Assembly: GCA_002102555.1 (NCBI GenBank)
Contig: MCFL01000097.1
Location: 21,229-85,228, forward strand
Direction of reading: 5' to 3'
Source: Catenaria anguillulae PL171
Lineage: Eukaryota > Blastocladiomycota > Blastocladiomycetes > Blastocladiales > Catenariaceae
Length of the DNA stretch: 64,000 nt
This document shows positions 35,571-47,183 of the stretch, one piece after another. Position numbers and translations under genes: made by a program. Each line of letters opens with the position of its first letter. Position 1 is the first letter of the stretch. The notes beneath the pieces are model-generated. The model saw only the letters and a program-made list of their open reading frames with translations, made no database searches and had not been told where the DNA came from.

Positions 35571-36660
35571 ATGGACATCCGTAACCAGACACAGCACTTG
35601 AAGCAATCGCCGCCGTCACCGCTGCCATCTGCCACCATGAATGCCAAGAGCAAGAGTCGCTCGGGCCACTCGAGCCCACTGCCGTCGTGGTCCAACGCCG
35701 CGCCACCACAACCACAACCACAACCACAACCACAACCACAACCACAACCACAACCACAACCACAACCACTTGGGCACCAGCACTTGCAAGTGCCGTACTG
35801 GCGGCTGGTCCTGCGTGTCCTGCCCTTCCCACTGCTGGCCCTCGCCTCGGCGTATGCGCTCTACTTGGGCACCCAGTCCTTGCCGCCCGCCCACCATTCC
35901 TCGGGCGCTGCTGCAATCAATCTGTACCAGCTCACAACCATCCAAGACATCAAGAATCTGGCCCTCTCACTGAAAACCTACTCGGACACAAACTTTTTCC
36001 ACGTTCTTGCCCTCTTTTCTGGATTCTACCTCTTCAAGCAAGCCTTTTGCATGCCAGGAGCCGCCGCTTTGGTATGGAACCTTTTTATGGACGTGCATCC
36101 ACGGTCTTGACCGACTGTCGTCCAGCGCTAACGATCGTATTTTGCCAGTACAGAATGTCATTGCCGGTTCCCTTTATGCCCACAATGGCACACTCCTCGC
36201 CATTGTTCTCACCACCCTCGGCACTTCGCTTTGCTACTCGCTTTCCCGAGCGTTTGCCGCACCGCTCATCCGTCGCTCCTTTCTTGAAAACCGCCCCAAT
36301 GGCGCCATTGCACGTCTCGCCTCACGCGTCCGTGAAGAGCAAGCGCGCGGCGAACTCGCATACCTCCTGCTCTTTTTGCGCCTTTTCCCCCTAATGCCCC
36401 AGTGGCTGCTCAACTTGTCCAGCCCAATCTTGGGCATTTCGTTGCCCATGTTTGTCACCACGGTTGCGTTGGGACTTGCGCCTTACAACATTGTCACGAC
36501 ACAAGCTGGCGCCGTCTTGGCGTCCATCGATTCACTGAGCGATGTTGTCACGCCACGAGTCTTGGGACAGTTGGGAGTCATGGCAGCGGCTGCATTGGTT
36601 CCCGTCGTTGTCAAGCGTTGGAGGGGGGATCCGGCAGGCGGTAAATCAAAAGATGACTGA
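35571..36660 (+). CDS. TMEM41/VTT-domain membrane protein
   Basis: Two exons (35571-36071 and 36154-36660; 82-nt intron, GTATGG...GTACAG) encode 335 residues. The acceptor after TACAG is chosen because it restores the family block PGAAAL-NVIAGSLYA. The VTT (SNARE-associated Golgi, DedA-like) domain follows, with LGTSLCYSLSRAFAAPLI, the strongly conserved LLFLRLFPLMPQWLLNLSSP and GLAPYNIVTTQAGAVLASI. Relatives TMEM41B and VMP1 are ER lipid scramblases needed for autophagy and lipid-droplet formation, so an ER lipid-scrambling role is expected. The first 60 residues are low-complexity with a (Gln-Pro)n run encoded by a CAACCA microsatellite; an internal Met at 35637 is an alternative start. Confidence 0.87.
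35706..35768 (+). repeat. CAACCA microsatellite encoding (Gln-Pro)n
   Basis: About ten perfect copies of a 6-bp unit lie inside the first exon of the VTT-domain gene. The unit keeps frame, so length variation would be tolerated. Confidence 0.9.
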
Positions 36661-37232
36661 CAAGGTGGCACTGTCGCGCTTGTTTTTCCACCTTGGAATG
36701 AATTATCACATGTTGCACCATCTTGATGGTGTCTGATTCAGCACAGCGTTCAGTCGATCGGCGCGTTTTTCTCTCTGCGATTGTGCGAACGCTGATTCAC
36801 TACGAGTTCCCACACGCACAAGATGTCACACAAGAGCAAAATTACAATGCGAAAAAGAAAGCCCAGGTTCTCCAGAGTGCAAAAGTATGTTTTGAATGTG
36901 ACCGATTGGAGTTGCAAACCGCGCAACTCAAACTGCGATCGCAATGACTTGGGTCGGGAAAATGTTCGCAGCATACCTTGCATATGCTTGTTTTTATTGC
37001 GATCGCACCCTCACTTGCCATCCATCTCTTCTCTCTTCAACCAGCATTAATGTTACATAGACTATAGACTACATTCTATTTCCGTCGCAATTCATCCGTC
37101 CCGCCTGACAACTGTACCACTTTGGCTCGAGCCGCCAAACGACTCACCTTTCACGTCGACACATGAGCAACGGCGAACGCCATCGGATCCTTTTTTTGCC
37201 GTTCTCCTTCAAGACACGCCGTTTCTTCCAAC
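36661..37232. promoter_or_regulatory. Intergenic region upstream of membrane-protein copy C (572 bp)
   Basis: This AT-rich interval precedes copy C. It carries two exact copies of the 10-bp palindrome TGCGATCGCA (36934-36943 and 36998-37007), 64 bp apart, possibly regulatory sites. No gene is supported. Confidence 0.4.
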
Positions 37233-38681
37233 ATGTCCTCCCAGCAAATGGGCACATCAGGCACTGGGGTACATGCCGATTCCGCGGCTTCCGCGTCCGC
37301 TACCTTGGCAAGCCCATCTGGCGCAGGTGTGCCCTTTACCCGCATCATCAACCCTGATGTAGCACGGAACTCGGTCATCGTCTTTGGATTTGCCCTGCTC
37401 GTCGCTATTGTCGGTGCCTTTACGCTCTTCCCGAAGGCATTCCCCACTCTATATACCAAGCTCATGACGGTTGTGTTCAAGAAGACGACGCCGCCTGTAC
37501 GCGCCAATGCGAGTTTGCTGCGGGCGCGACTCTTGTTTGTGGCTGCGCTCATGATGATTGGTGACGCGGTAAACAACATTGCCATGCTCGAATCGGCCGA
37601 CTTAACGGGCGACGCATTGTTTATCCCCTTTCAACTGTTACGTGGCATCACCTTTGTACCCGCTGGGCCCATGTTTGTCATGGCTATGGCGAGCCGAATC
37701 GCCATCATCGTCGTGATGCGGCCGAAATGGAAGACCTGGTTCGTTCGCGTCGTGTATGGCATTGCATTGTACGTCATGCTGCAGCAGCAGATCATTTTGG
37801 TGATTGGGGTGTCTCAGCGGTTGCATTTGGATCCGGGTATGTGTTTCGTTGTGTCGCATTTCCGGCTTCCTGGCTGAACAGGCTAGTAACAACCCGATTG
37901 TTTTCAAGCCGGATGGATTGATGCCTTGTTGTTCCCTCAATGGACCGCGGGTCCCATGGCCTTACTGCCGGTTTGTTTTGAAATCATTTGTCTCCTTACT
38001 CGTCGCACGGGAGCTGACCCATTTCGATTTTCACAGCTTTTTTCAATTGGCGGATCGTTGGTCGCACTTCGGATCGCCTTCAGCCAGCCCGCATCGTCAT
38101 CGTCCGGCTCGACCTCGTCGTCAGGCTCCAACTCCACCGTCCCAGCCTCACAGGCATCCGTTGCCCCCTCCGCAACCAGCAGCAAGCCGACGGTTCAAAG
38201 TGGTGCCACAACGATCAAATACCCGTTAACGAATGCCTTCACCACTCTCAATGTGCTGATTCTCCTTGAATGGATCGGGTTCATTGCCTGCGTCGCCAAT
38301 CAAAACCCGCCCATTCCAATTCGGGTCAGCGCCATTCTCGGCCTCATCTTGTCGCTCGGCATCCTGACCGAAGGCAGCTTTGAATGGCTGCTCAAGCAAG
38401 GCCGCAAAAAGCAACAGCTTGCGTCTGCCGCGGCCTCGTCCACGTCATCCTCGCACGGACATCAGCCGTCGGCCATTGCCAAGTCGGCGTCCTTGTCGCG
38501 CGCGCCGTCCGCGAGCAAGCCACATGGGTTGGCGGTGGGGGGCGTTGGGATGGCCACTAGGACCAGCAATGCCGCGCAGCACAAGGAGTACAAGGAGCAT
38601 GCAAATACGTCCAGTGGCGGCATGGATCGCCCGCCGTCGCATCATTCCGAGTCGGCGGGCATGTTGCAGAACGCTAAATAG
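37233..38681 (+). CDS. Seven-helix membrane protein of unrecognised family, copy C
   Basis: Three exons (37233-37836, 37909-37970, 38037-38681; introns 72 and 66 nt) give 436 residues. Introns 1 (phase 1) and 2 (phase 0) sit at exactly the positions of copy B; the third intron of A and B is absent. Hydrophobic segments: NSVIVFGFALLVAIVGAFTL; LLRARLLFVAALMMIGDAV; LLRGITFVPAGPMFVMAMAS; VVYGIALYVMLQQQIILVIG; PQWTAGPMALLP; FSIGGSLVALRIAF; LNVLILLEWIGFIACVA; and VSAILGLILSLGILTEGSFE. Charged RxK/MRPKWK loops follow helices 2 and 3. A Ser/Gly-rich loop precedes the last two helices, and a 110-residue Ser/His/Ala-rich tail ends the protein. The function is unknown; topology suggests seven to eight spans. 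It converges on the subtilisin gene. Confidence 0.78.
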
Positions 38682-39256
38682 GTAGTGAGGTTTACGTGTT
38701 TCTTGACTTGGAGTGAAAGTGACCGCCGAGGTCAATTTGTTGTCACGTTGGATATCTCGTAGAATGCGGTCCCTTCCTGTGCCAGCTCAAGTTGTGATGT
38801 CGCCACTTTGGTTGCCCGCTGGTGGGTTTACCGTGACAGCGATGTGGTCTTGTCAATGAACATTTCATTTCTCATGTATGTATTTAACAAGACTGGGTCG
38901 AAGCAGAACTGTGCGTGTGTAAATGCTGTGTACTGTGCGTAAGCTGAGGAAAGAGAGAGGAATGCCGCACACAATGTGTTTGAGCCCTAGCAGTGCAGCA
39001 CGGGAACAAGCATCCAAGCATAAACGGGAACGTGGAGCAAAAAACATTCAAAAACAGGTTGCGAGATGAGAATAGTGAATGAAAAAGAGTGTGTCAAGTG
39101 CCAACATGTATGAGCGAGCAGGCCAAAGTGGAGGGGAGAGTAAGAATTCGTGAAAAGAACGCTTGATTCAGGCGTGGGCACAGATATCGAAAGCAGGTGG
39201 GACAGAGTAAAGAAAACCAACAGAGAATCGTTCGTCACCATTCAAGGTCTAGCATG
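38682..39256. other. Convergent 3' region (575 bp)
   Basis: The region lies between the 3' ends of membrane-protein copy C (plus) and the subtilisin gene (minus). I see no coding or RNA signal, only AT-rich 3' flank. Confidence 0.4.
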
Positions 39257-41545
39257 TCACCAGCGTCCACCGCGAAGCATCCACCATGGCAGCCGGGCTC
39301 CTTGAAGAGAATTGAAGACGAGCAAGTTGGGCGACTGAGACTGTTCTGCACCGTGGACCTTGCCACGCGTTGCCTGCCGCTGCAGTACAGCCTTGAGCAA
39401 AAAGGTTGATAGACGCGAGTTGGCCGACAAGTACAGTGCCATCGTGCCGGCGACGTGTGGCGATGCAAAACTCGTGCCAGAGACGGCCATGTCGCCAATT
39501 CTAAACGATGCACGGTTATGAAGTCAGATTGTGCCTGCCGGGAAGACGAACGGACAATGGAATGGAGTGGACGTACGTAACCACTTCATCACCCGGGCCA
39601 AAGACGTCAACACAAGCTAAGAAAATGAGAAGAAAAGATCGAGTCAGATGCTGCAAGGAAATCGAGGAATGAGCAAAGCAGAAAGAAAACAAGACGTACT
39701 CCCAACGTTGGTGAAGTATGCCGGCTGGTCATCCGCCGTCGACGCACCAACCACCACCATATTGTTCAACATAGCCGTCGCGCTTGCAGGACTTGTCGTG
39801 CACGCATCCACGGCACTGTTTCCTGCCGCTACCACAATGGTTGCACCCAAGTTCTCCAACTGCCTCAGCATGCGATTGACCACCGCGTTGATTGGCCCCT
39901 CGATCGACAAATTCACGATATGGCCCCTCGCAGAACGGAACTGGCGGCGCAGCATCATGGACCGTACCCACTGCAGTGCCGCAATCACGTCCGACCATCT
40001 GCCGACTCCATCCTCGTTGAGCGCGCGAATCGAAACAATGCGCGCTCTTTTCGCGACGCCCCATGTCTTTGACGCAATGAGGGCCGCGACGGCGGTCCCG
40101 TGGCCGTTTGGATCCGGGACGGGGGCATAGCACCCTGTGCAGAAGGCACGGCCTTCGGCAACGCGACCTTCAAAATCGGGGTCAAAATGGTTGACGCCTG
40201 TGTCAATGACCCACACAACCACTGCAACAACGAGCAAAAAGTGAGTCAATCAGTCATCAGCGAATATGATGTGTCAAAAAAAAAGAACCGAAAGAACTTA
40301 CCGCCCTGTCCAGCAGTGTCATCGTAAGTGTAATCCGTCTTGTCGTTGACCTCGTTGTCGCGATAGCTGATGCGTGTCAATCCTATCATTGGACGCTCAA
40401 CACGGAGGTCAGTTCCCCGCTCACAAACGATTCCCACAGACACGGTCGTCATGACCCAGTAACGTACCCCAGCTCGGCGCATCGTCCTGCTTCACCACCC
40501 ACCCAGCGGCCTTGACCTGGGCATCCCTGACCACCTCTGCCACGTCACTGCGCTGCTCCAACCGCCTCGCCACATCGGGCGTCAATACGGCGGCCATGGC
40601 TGCCAAGTCCGGATAAGCTTGCGTGATCTGGTTGGGCGGGTTGTTGACGTCGAAAGCGGGCACGGGCCGGCCATTCCTGAACCTCGTCGGTGCACGGCCA
40701 GCGGGAACACGCACCTCGGCAGCACGGATGTCGCTTGTGCTGACCTCCGGATCTACCGGCGCACTGGCATTGACGGCAGAGACCATGGCTGCGGCGGCTG
40801 AGGGGGGTACAATGGCAGAAGGTGCAAGTGGGATGGTACCCGCGGGTGACACGTTGGCTGATTCGATTTCGGTCGTAAGTCTTGCAGCGGTCGTGGCAAA
40901 GTTGCCGTCTTTGAAGACAATAATGTAAGAGTTGGCAATAGCATCCGGTGCAGGTGCTGATGAGGAGGTAAAGTTGCGCGCTTGGGAGGCTGGTGTATCC
41001 GTGTTGTTTGTGGTTACGTTCTCGCCGGTCGAGTTGGTTCCGCTGTTTGCCGGTGTGAGAGTTGGGGTTACAAGTGCGGCCATTGAGGGAGCTGCTGTTG
41101 TAGGCGTGGTTGGCTGAGGTTCCTGTGACGGATGTGGGCTTGGCTGTGTATCAGAAACGGTGGAAGGGGGCGGTAGGGCGGAAGAAGGTGTAGCGCTGGC
41201 GGAGGTCGCTGTCGCTTCTACGGAAGTCGATGCGTCGATGACGCTTGGTGCTGCACTTGGAGCTGTTTCGGGATCCAAATTGGTTCCCGAGCGCGAAGTT
41301 GGAGTTGATTCGGATTCATTTGGGGTTGCTGAGGGAGCTTCAGCCGAAGAAGACAACGAGCTGTCCGTGGCAGCGGATACGCCCGCATCTTGAGGTGCTG
41401 GAGCGGCATAGGAAAGCCGACTGGCGACAGCAACGAGCACAAGAAAGGCGAGACACAAGCGCATCCAGGGAAAGTGGAAACTGGCAGCCTGCTGCCCGAC
41501 GCGTCGGCGCAATTGTTGTTGCGTATGAGTAGACATGAGAGTCAT
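39257..41545 (-). CDS. Secreted subtilisin-like serine protease (S8, proteinase K type)
   Basis: Five exons on the minus strand (41545-40468, 40382-40302, 40221-39700, 39616-39577, 39500-39257) encode 654 residues; all four introns are GT-AG and phases agree. A signal segment (MRLCLAFLVLVAVASRLSYA) lies at residues 28-47, followed by a Ser/Thr/Pro-rich stretch of about 180 residues, an I9-type propeptide starting NSYIIVFKDG, and the S8 domain from SWGLTRISYR. The catalytic triad is D393 (VVWVIDTG), H427 (NGHGTAVA) and S584 (SGTSFASPH), with the oxyanion Asn in VVAAGN near 499. The N-terminal junction and YTYDDTAGQG are typical of fungal proteinase K relatives, which are secreted and self-processed. 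The Ser/Thr linker before the propeptide is unusual. Exon 4 is only 40 nt long. Two further Mets lie just upstream of the signal peptide, so the precise start is uncertain. Confidence 0.88.
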
Positions 41546-42818
41546 ATTGGGGAGAATCGTTGGTGGTTGAAACAGTGGGATCAAAACATGGGTGGGCAAG
41601 TGAGATGAAAACACAAGAGTGCCAAAAGCGAGGTGACGGGGCCAGCTGCAGAGAAGCACAGTCAGGCGGTGAATGGAAGTGAAGAGTGTGACTTCTAGAT
41701 GGCGTGGGAACAAGACGATAGGGTGGTGATGTCTTGTGAGGCGGAAGGATGCCAGTCCTTGCGATGCGGCGGAAAAGAAACTTGGTAGATCACGTCGGCT
41801 GGCGTTGCATTCATGTCAGTTGGATATCAGCGAGTTTGGACCGGCACGCCGAGTTGACGTTCTGGGTTACTGGGACGGTTGCCGCGCATGCACAAGCAAG
41901 CAACAGATGGAGATCACAGTGCAATGGGAATGTCGCGTGGACCAGGCGACAACCTCAGATCCGGCAAGGAGGCTACGAATGCCGCAGTCAGGCTGCAATG
42001 GTGCGGGCAAGGTGAATGCCGAATGTGAAAATAACGCTTGACAGTCTCGGGTGTACGTTTGTCGTAGCTGTCTTCGGCACATGTACGTTCATTTTGTGAA
42101 AGAGCAACAACAGCGAGCTGCCGATCACGCTTCTGGACCATTCCCACCCTCCTCCACCTCCACCAACAACTTGAACCAACACGCAAGGATGATGCCTTGA
42201 AAAAAATAGCAATAAAGAAATGCTCTTCTTGTGTTCTGGAGGCCTTCGAATGCAAATGAACGTCTCAAGGGCTCTCTGCCAGAAACACTCATATCATCTG
42301 CAAGTGTATAGTGCAATTCCATCATTCAATTCCAACAAATAAACAACAAAAAGACGTCAAATCAAATGAGATCCACGAATTGGAGGGTCGGCACAGAAGG
42401 AGCAGGGTAAGAAGACAGGGCAAAGCCACCGAAACAAGTAAACGTAGAGAAATGCCAAAGTAGGGGAGGCCATGAGGTAAGGCTGGAAAAGGCAGAGCAG
42501 CGTGGGGATCGGGTGAATTGGGAAATATGGAAAAAAAAGGGGAGGAAAAGAAGAAAGTAGCTCAACAACAACCGAGTCAAGTGTGTATGCGTTGCGTGCG
42601 CAAGCCAAGCTGGGGGCCGAAATCGCGACCAAACAGCAGGAAAGAAATCGAAAAGAGAAACGACGCAAGGGAAAAAAAAAGGTCAAACGGACTCAGGAAA
42701 TAGTCAGCAATAACATGACGTAACGCGCCCCATCAAAACCGGTCAATGCGCATGGGGGGGTGGGCGGAATGGGATGCGGGAGGACAATTCAACATCATCT
42801 TCCCGCACACGTGCTCAA
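41546..42818. promoter_or_regulatory. Intergenic region upstream of subtilisin gene (1.27 kb)
   Basis: Both flanking genes are on the minus strand, so this holds the subtilisin promoter and the 3' end of the RRM gene. A purine-rich stretch occurs on the plus strand (about 42500-42710). No gene, tRNA or repeat is supported. Confidence 0.35.
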
Positions 42819-45639
42819 TTACAAGGTTGCAGACCGCGACAAATCCATCGCTTGCTGGTAATGCTGTTGCTGCTCCACCTCACTGCTTGCATGTGTTGCC
42901 ACAACAAGAATCTCATCCTCACGCACAGAACCCTGTAAGGCTTTGACCGCCCAGCTCTTTGCCTCCTCGGCATGCTTGGGCTCCTCAAACTCGAGGACCA
43001 CGCCGTCGCCCGCCATGAGCACGCGCTTGAACCCGGGTAATTGCCGGAGGAGTTGACTGGCATCGGCAGCAACTGCCGCCGGGACTCCGCCGGGCAGGTA
43101 CACGGCATTGCCTGGTGGCGCCTGGTAGTTGGGGGCGTCGTAGTTGACCACGGGCGTTGCAGGAGAGAGCATATGGGCAGCACTGGCCGTGGCCGTGGTG
43201 GCAAGCCCACCTTTGGTCCACCGGTTGGCGAGGGAGGCATTGATGGACAAACCGGAAATGCGCGCCGGTTTCACTTGATTTGCATTGGGCTGCGTCCGCA
43301 CGGCAAACGATGCCAATGAGCCCGATGAGGATGTGGTCGAGACTGGCGATGCTAATGGCGAGGCGGGGCGGTTGCCCGAGTTGGTGCCCGTTGACGCGTT
43401 ACCATTTGTGTTTGGGTTCAGCGGACTCGGCCCGTGCGGCGACGATCCAACAAGCGACGACGCCTTGAACAAGGTTGAAGAGGTGGCTGGAGAGGCCGGC
43501 AAAGACGGCAAGGGTGATGCCGCTGCCGAGGCCATGGAAGAAGCCGGCATGGTCAACGGAACCGCACTTGAGGGCGGCGAAGCGGATGCAGGCCGATGCG
43601 GTGGTGGAGATGCCACAGTGTTCTCAGAGGACGCTGCTGCCGCCGCACACGCAATCCCATCAACCACGGCCATGTTGGTCTCATTGCCCGCAGAAATTGT
43701 GTCACACACGGACGTGACGGCAAACTGCTGCTCCAGCTCGTCCATGATTGGGTCGCGGTCGTTGCTGCGGCGATCGGAGACGAAACCGGGGAACGTGGTC
43801 TGGGAGGCCGATGGCGACGGCAGTGGTGAAGCAAATCTCTTGTGCATCTGACCGCATGCGCCACCCGCCGTTGTTGCCGCGCTCGTGGCCGAAGTCATAG
43901 ATGCTGCTGAAGAAGGCCGTGGCAGCCCAGACCCAGTTTGCTTGGCATTGGCTGCATGAGCCGCAGCGGCCGCGGCCTCCATGGCATAGTGCGCATACAC
44001 GGCAGTGTGATGTTGTTGCTGTTGCTGTTGCTGCTGCTGTTGTTGTTGGTACACGCCCGTGCCTCCTTGGGACGCTGTCGAGTGCGACTGCTGCTCATCA
44101 ATCAATTCGACAATACCTGACGATTCGCCGACATTGGGTCCACCGAGCACGGTCATTCCTGGCGAATTGACGGCCGACGACGCAAACAAGTGCTCCAACG
44201 CGGGCGGGCTGACACCGGTGGCGCCCGTGCCGTACAAGATGACACCCGGTGGCGCCGCCGAGACCGATCCAGCATTTCCACCCATGCCCGGGCCATACGC
44301 ATATCCACCAGCAACCGACGATCCTTGTACGCTGCGAGTGTTGCGAGCGTCCACCATCGCCTCGTCCCGACCGGGTGGTGCCGGCAGCGCCAAATGTGAA
44401 CCAGCGGCAGCCGCCGACGACAAGTAGCCCGAAGCGAGCGGTGGCAGCCCATGCGATCCCGCGTGAGCCGCAGCAGTCGCACCTGAAACCGCCGCCGCCG
44501 CCATGGCCGCCGTTTGAGCGGCTGCCAAATGTGCGGGTCCTCCGGCGCCGCCATTGGCCGCTGCCGCTGCGGCGGCGGCCGCCGACAGTTGCATGTTGAG
44601 GATCCCATACTGCTGGAAGGCTGGGTGGAAAAACTCATTGGACAAGCCGCGCTTGGTGTGCAAGTTCTTTTTCGCCATTTCGGCCTTGAGAACTGATCCC
44701 TTTTCGGCGTCGACCTTGCGGCCAGACAAAATGTCGCGTGCTTCGAGGGCTTGCAGGCGGGTACGGAATTTAGCAAAACCAATCTATCGGTAAACAACGG
44801 GGGATGTTGTGTGACGTCAATCAATCGATCCGTGACACAGACGGATACCGGGTACCAACGGCCCGGGCATGAGACAAATGAGCAAAGAACGGAGAATGAA
44901 AAAAAAGGTGTACAATCTGCTTCTTGTGGCCAGCATGATCCACCTCATCCTTTGCAGGAATCTTGAGCGTTGCGGCCTCGAACCCCGGCGAAAAGATGAA
45001 CATGTTTTGAAACTCGCGCTCTTGCATGTCGGGTGGGAAACCAACCACGAAGATGGTGGTAATCTCTTCTTGCGGCGGTGGCGGCGGAGGTTGCACTGCG
45101 GCTGGGACCGCAGATGAGGCGGCCATCACGGCAGCCGCAGCAACAGCGGCGGCGTGGTTGGCAGCGCCGTGATTGTGCGATGCAGCAACCATGGATCCAC
45201 CCGGCGGCGAGTGGTACGCTTGGTGGAGCGGGTGTTGCTGCTGTTGGTTCTGCTGTAGCTGGTGCTGTTGCTGTTGGAGAATGTAGCCACCCGCATTACC
45301 TGCATTGATGAGATGTTGTGCGAGGGCCGTCTGTTGGCTTTGAGCAAACTGCGAGCCACCCGTTGAACCCGATCCGGCAGCCAAGTATTGCGATCCCGCA
45401 GTGGCACTGGCAACGGCCGCTGCCGCGGCTGCAGCCGCAGCAGCCGTGTGGATGGGAAAGTGTTGCTGGTGCTGTTGGTTGTGCTGCTGTTGTTGAGCCT
45501 GGGCCTGCTGAGCCTGAGCATGGAGCTGTTGTTGCTGATGCTGGTAATGGGCAGCCGCCGTGTACGCTCCGCCATTGTGCGCGTGCGTGTGTCCGGCGTC
45601 GTACGCGTGGCCGTGGCCGTAGTTGGGCTGATTCAGCAT
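42819..45639 (-). CDS. RNA-binding protein with Whi3/RBPMS-type RRM
   Basis: Two exons (45639-44914 and 44783-42819) encode 896 residues; the 130-nt intron falls inside the RRM. Residues 1-193 are Gln/His/Ala-rich with poly-Ala and poly-Gln runs. The RRM (about 194-292) has RNP2 TTIFVVGF, the block EREFQNMFIFSPGFEAATLK, RNP1 IGFAKFRTRLQALEARDILS and the trailing LKAEMAKKNLHTKRG, the signature of the couch potato/RBPMS/Whi3/Scw1 group. Such proteins bind mRNAs and control translation or localisation in the cytoplasm. A long Ser/Ala/Gln region follows, including an 11-Gln run, and a weak second RRM-like segment (GVVLEFEEPKHAEEAKSWAV) near the C-terminus. Low complexity on both sides suggests condensate formation, an inference from Whi3. 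The start is the first Met after an untranslated leader. Confidence 0.83.
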
Positions 45640-47183
45640 TGTCAAGGAAGGTAGGATGGATGGATGGAAGGGTTGGATAAAATCTGCACGTGGAACGGAG
45701 CTCAGGGGACGGGAAGGGTGTGTGGGCTTGTGCCAGGTCCAATCGAGAGAATGGTCGTGAAAGTGGTGGGTATGGTATCGTCGAATGGGATCGGACGCTT
45801 CTTGTGGCAATAATCTGCGAAAAGAAAAAAAAAACGCCAATTTGCCGTGCGTGAGGAAGCCGCCGCTGTAGCAATAGTGGGAGATGGGACTGAGCGCGAC
45901 TACGTTACGCATGTACCTAGCGAGCAAAGGGCGGCCTAAAGGGCAAGTGAAACGGCAACAGAGCGGCAAGGGTCCCAGCGGGAGCGATTTGCCAAAGAGA
46001 AACGCGTCGTTGGTGCGATTCCGATGCTTGTGAGCAGCTGGCGAGGAGGTGTTAGCAGGATGGATGGAACGTTGGGCACGAGCAGATCAGAACAAGATCT
46101 GAAGCGGCGGTAGATCGGCGATAAGCAGCGTGCGGGTAACGGGATGCGACGCTGATGCTGACGATGCACCAAGTGCGGCGAGTCGAATGCGCAAGGTCAA
46201 GGACGGTGTATTGCTCTGTTACCGGATACACACGAGCGTGAGAACGGCTTGATATTGCATTGAATTGCGCCAAATTGGCTGGCGTCAAATGAACGGCGAT
46301 CCACCTTCTCCGATGTGCTTATGGATCAGAGTTCAACAGATTGAACGCCCACGCCGTTGAACCGAGCCCGATGGACTGGAGCTGGGCTGCAGACCACAAT
46401 GACGAAGCAAAATGTGAAGCAGGATCCAGCGGCGGTACAGTATGCATAGTGCCACTGTCGTCGGCGTGGATGTTGCTTGGTGTCGGCACCGGCGGATTGT
46501 GTTTGGATGTCCATACCGTGTCAACAGTTGCTCAGGAGTGTACAAACACCCGGATGTATGCGTAGAAGATGGTGTCACGGTGCTTGGAGGTGAAGGGCAG
46601 GGTGCGGAGAGCGAGCCAGCGTGAATCTTGGATCGCTAGTATACCCTGGAGGGAGATAGATGCGAGACGGTGGCAAACCGTTGCGATGCACACGGATCAC
46701 AGCGAAACGAAACGAGATGAAAGAATAAGATGAGGGAGAGAAATGACATCCGTTGGTCGCCGGCCGTCTGTCACAGTTCGAATGGGAATCAATCAATTGC
46801 TGGACCCACAGCTCGCAAAGACTCTCCGCTTGAAAGACGTTGTTGTGTCTTTGCAAACGCTCGGACATCGTGAAACATGGTATGGCGCCCGCTGGTCAGC
46901 CGCCACCCCCATCATGGATTCCGATCACCCAACCAATTGAAGCACTGCATGCAGTCAGACCCTCCCATGCCATGCGGCCGTCCGCCTTTGGGTCGCAACC
47001 AACAGCCCATTCACAGGAAAAGTGGATACAATATACATCTACGTCAGCTATTGGAAAGGATGCAAAAGTGTCACAGAGGAAATGATACAAGGAAGTGACT
47101 GGTATGAAAGATGGGAACGAAATGGGAAGGAATGGGAAGCAGAGAATCTGTACAATGAGCGAGTGGAGCCAACGAGAGAGCCA
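45640..47183. promoter_or_regulatory. Intergenic region upstream of RRM gene (1.54 kb)
   Basis: Both neighbours are minus-strand, so this holds the RRM gene promoter and leader (purine/pyrimidine-rich, A-run near 45825) and the 3' flank of the RNA polymerase gene. Short open frames here have no domain signal and I do not call them. Confidence 0.35.
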
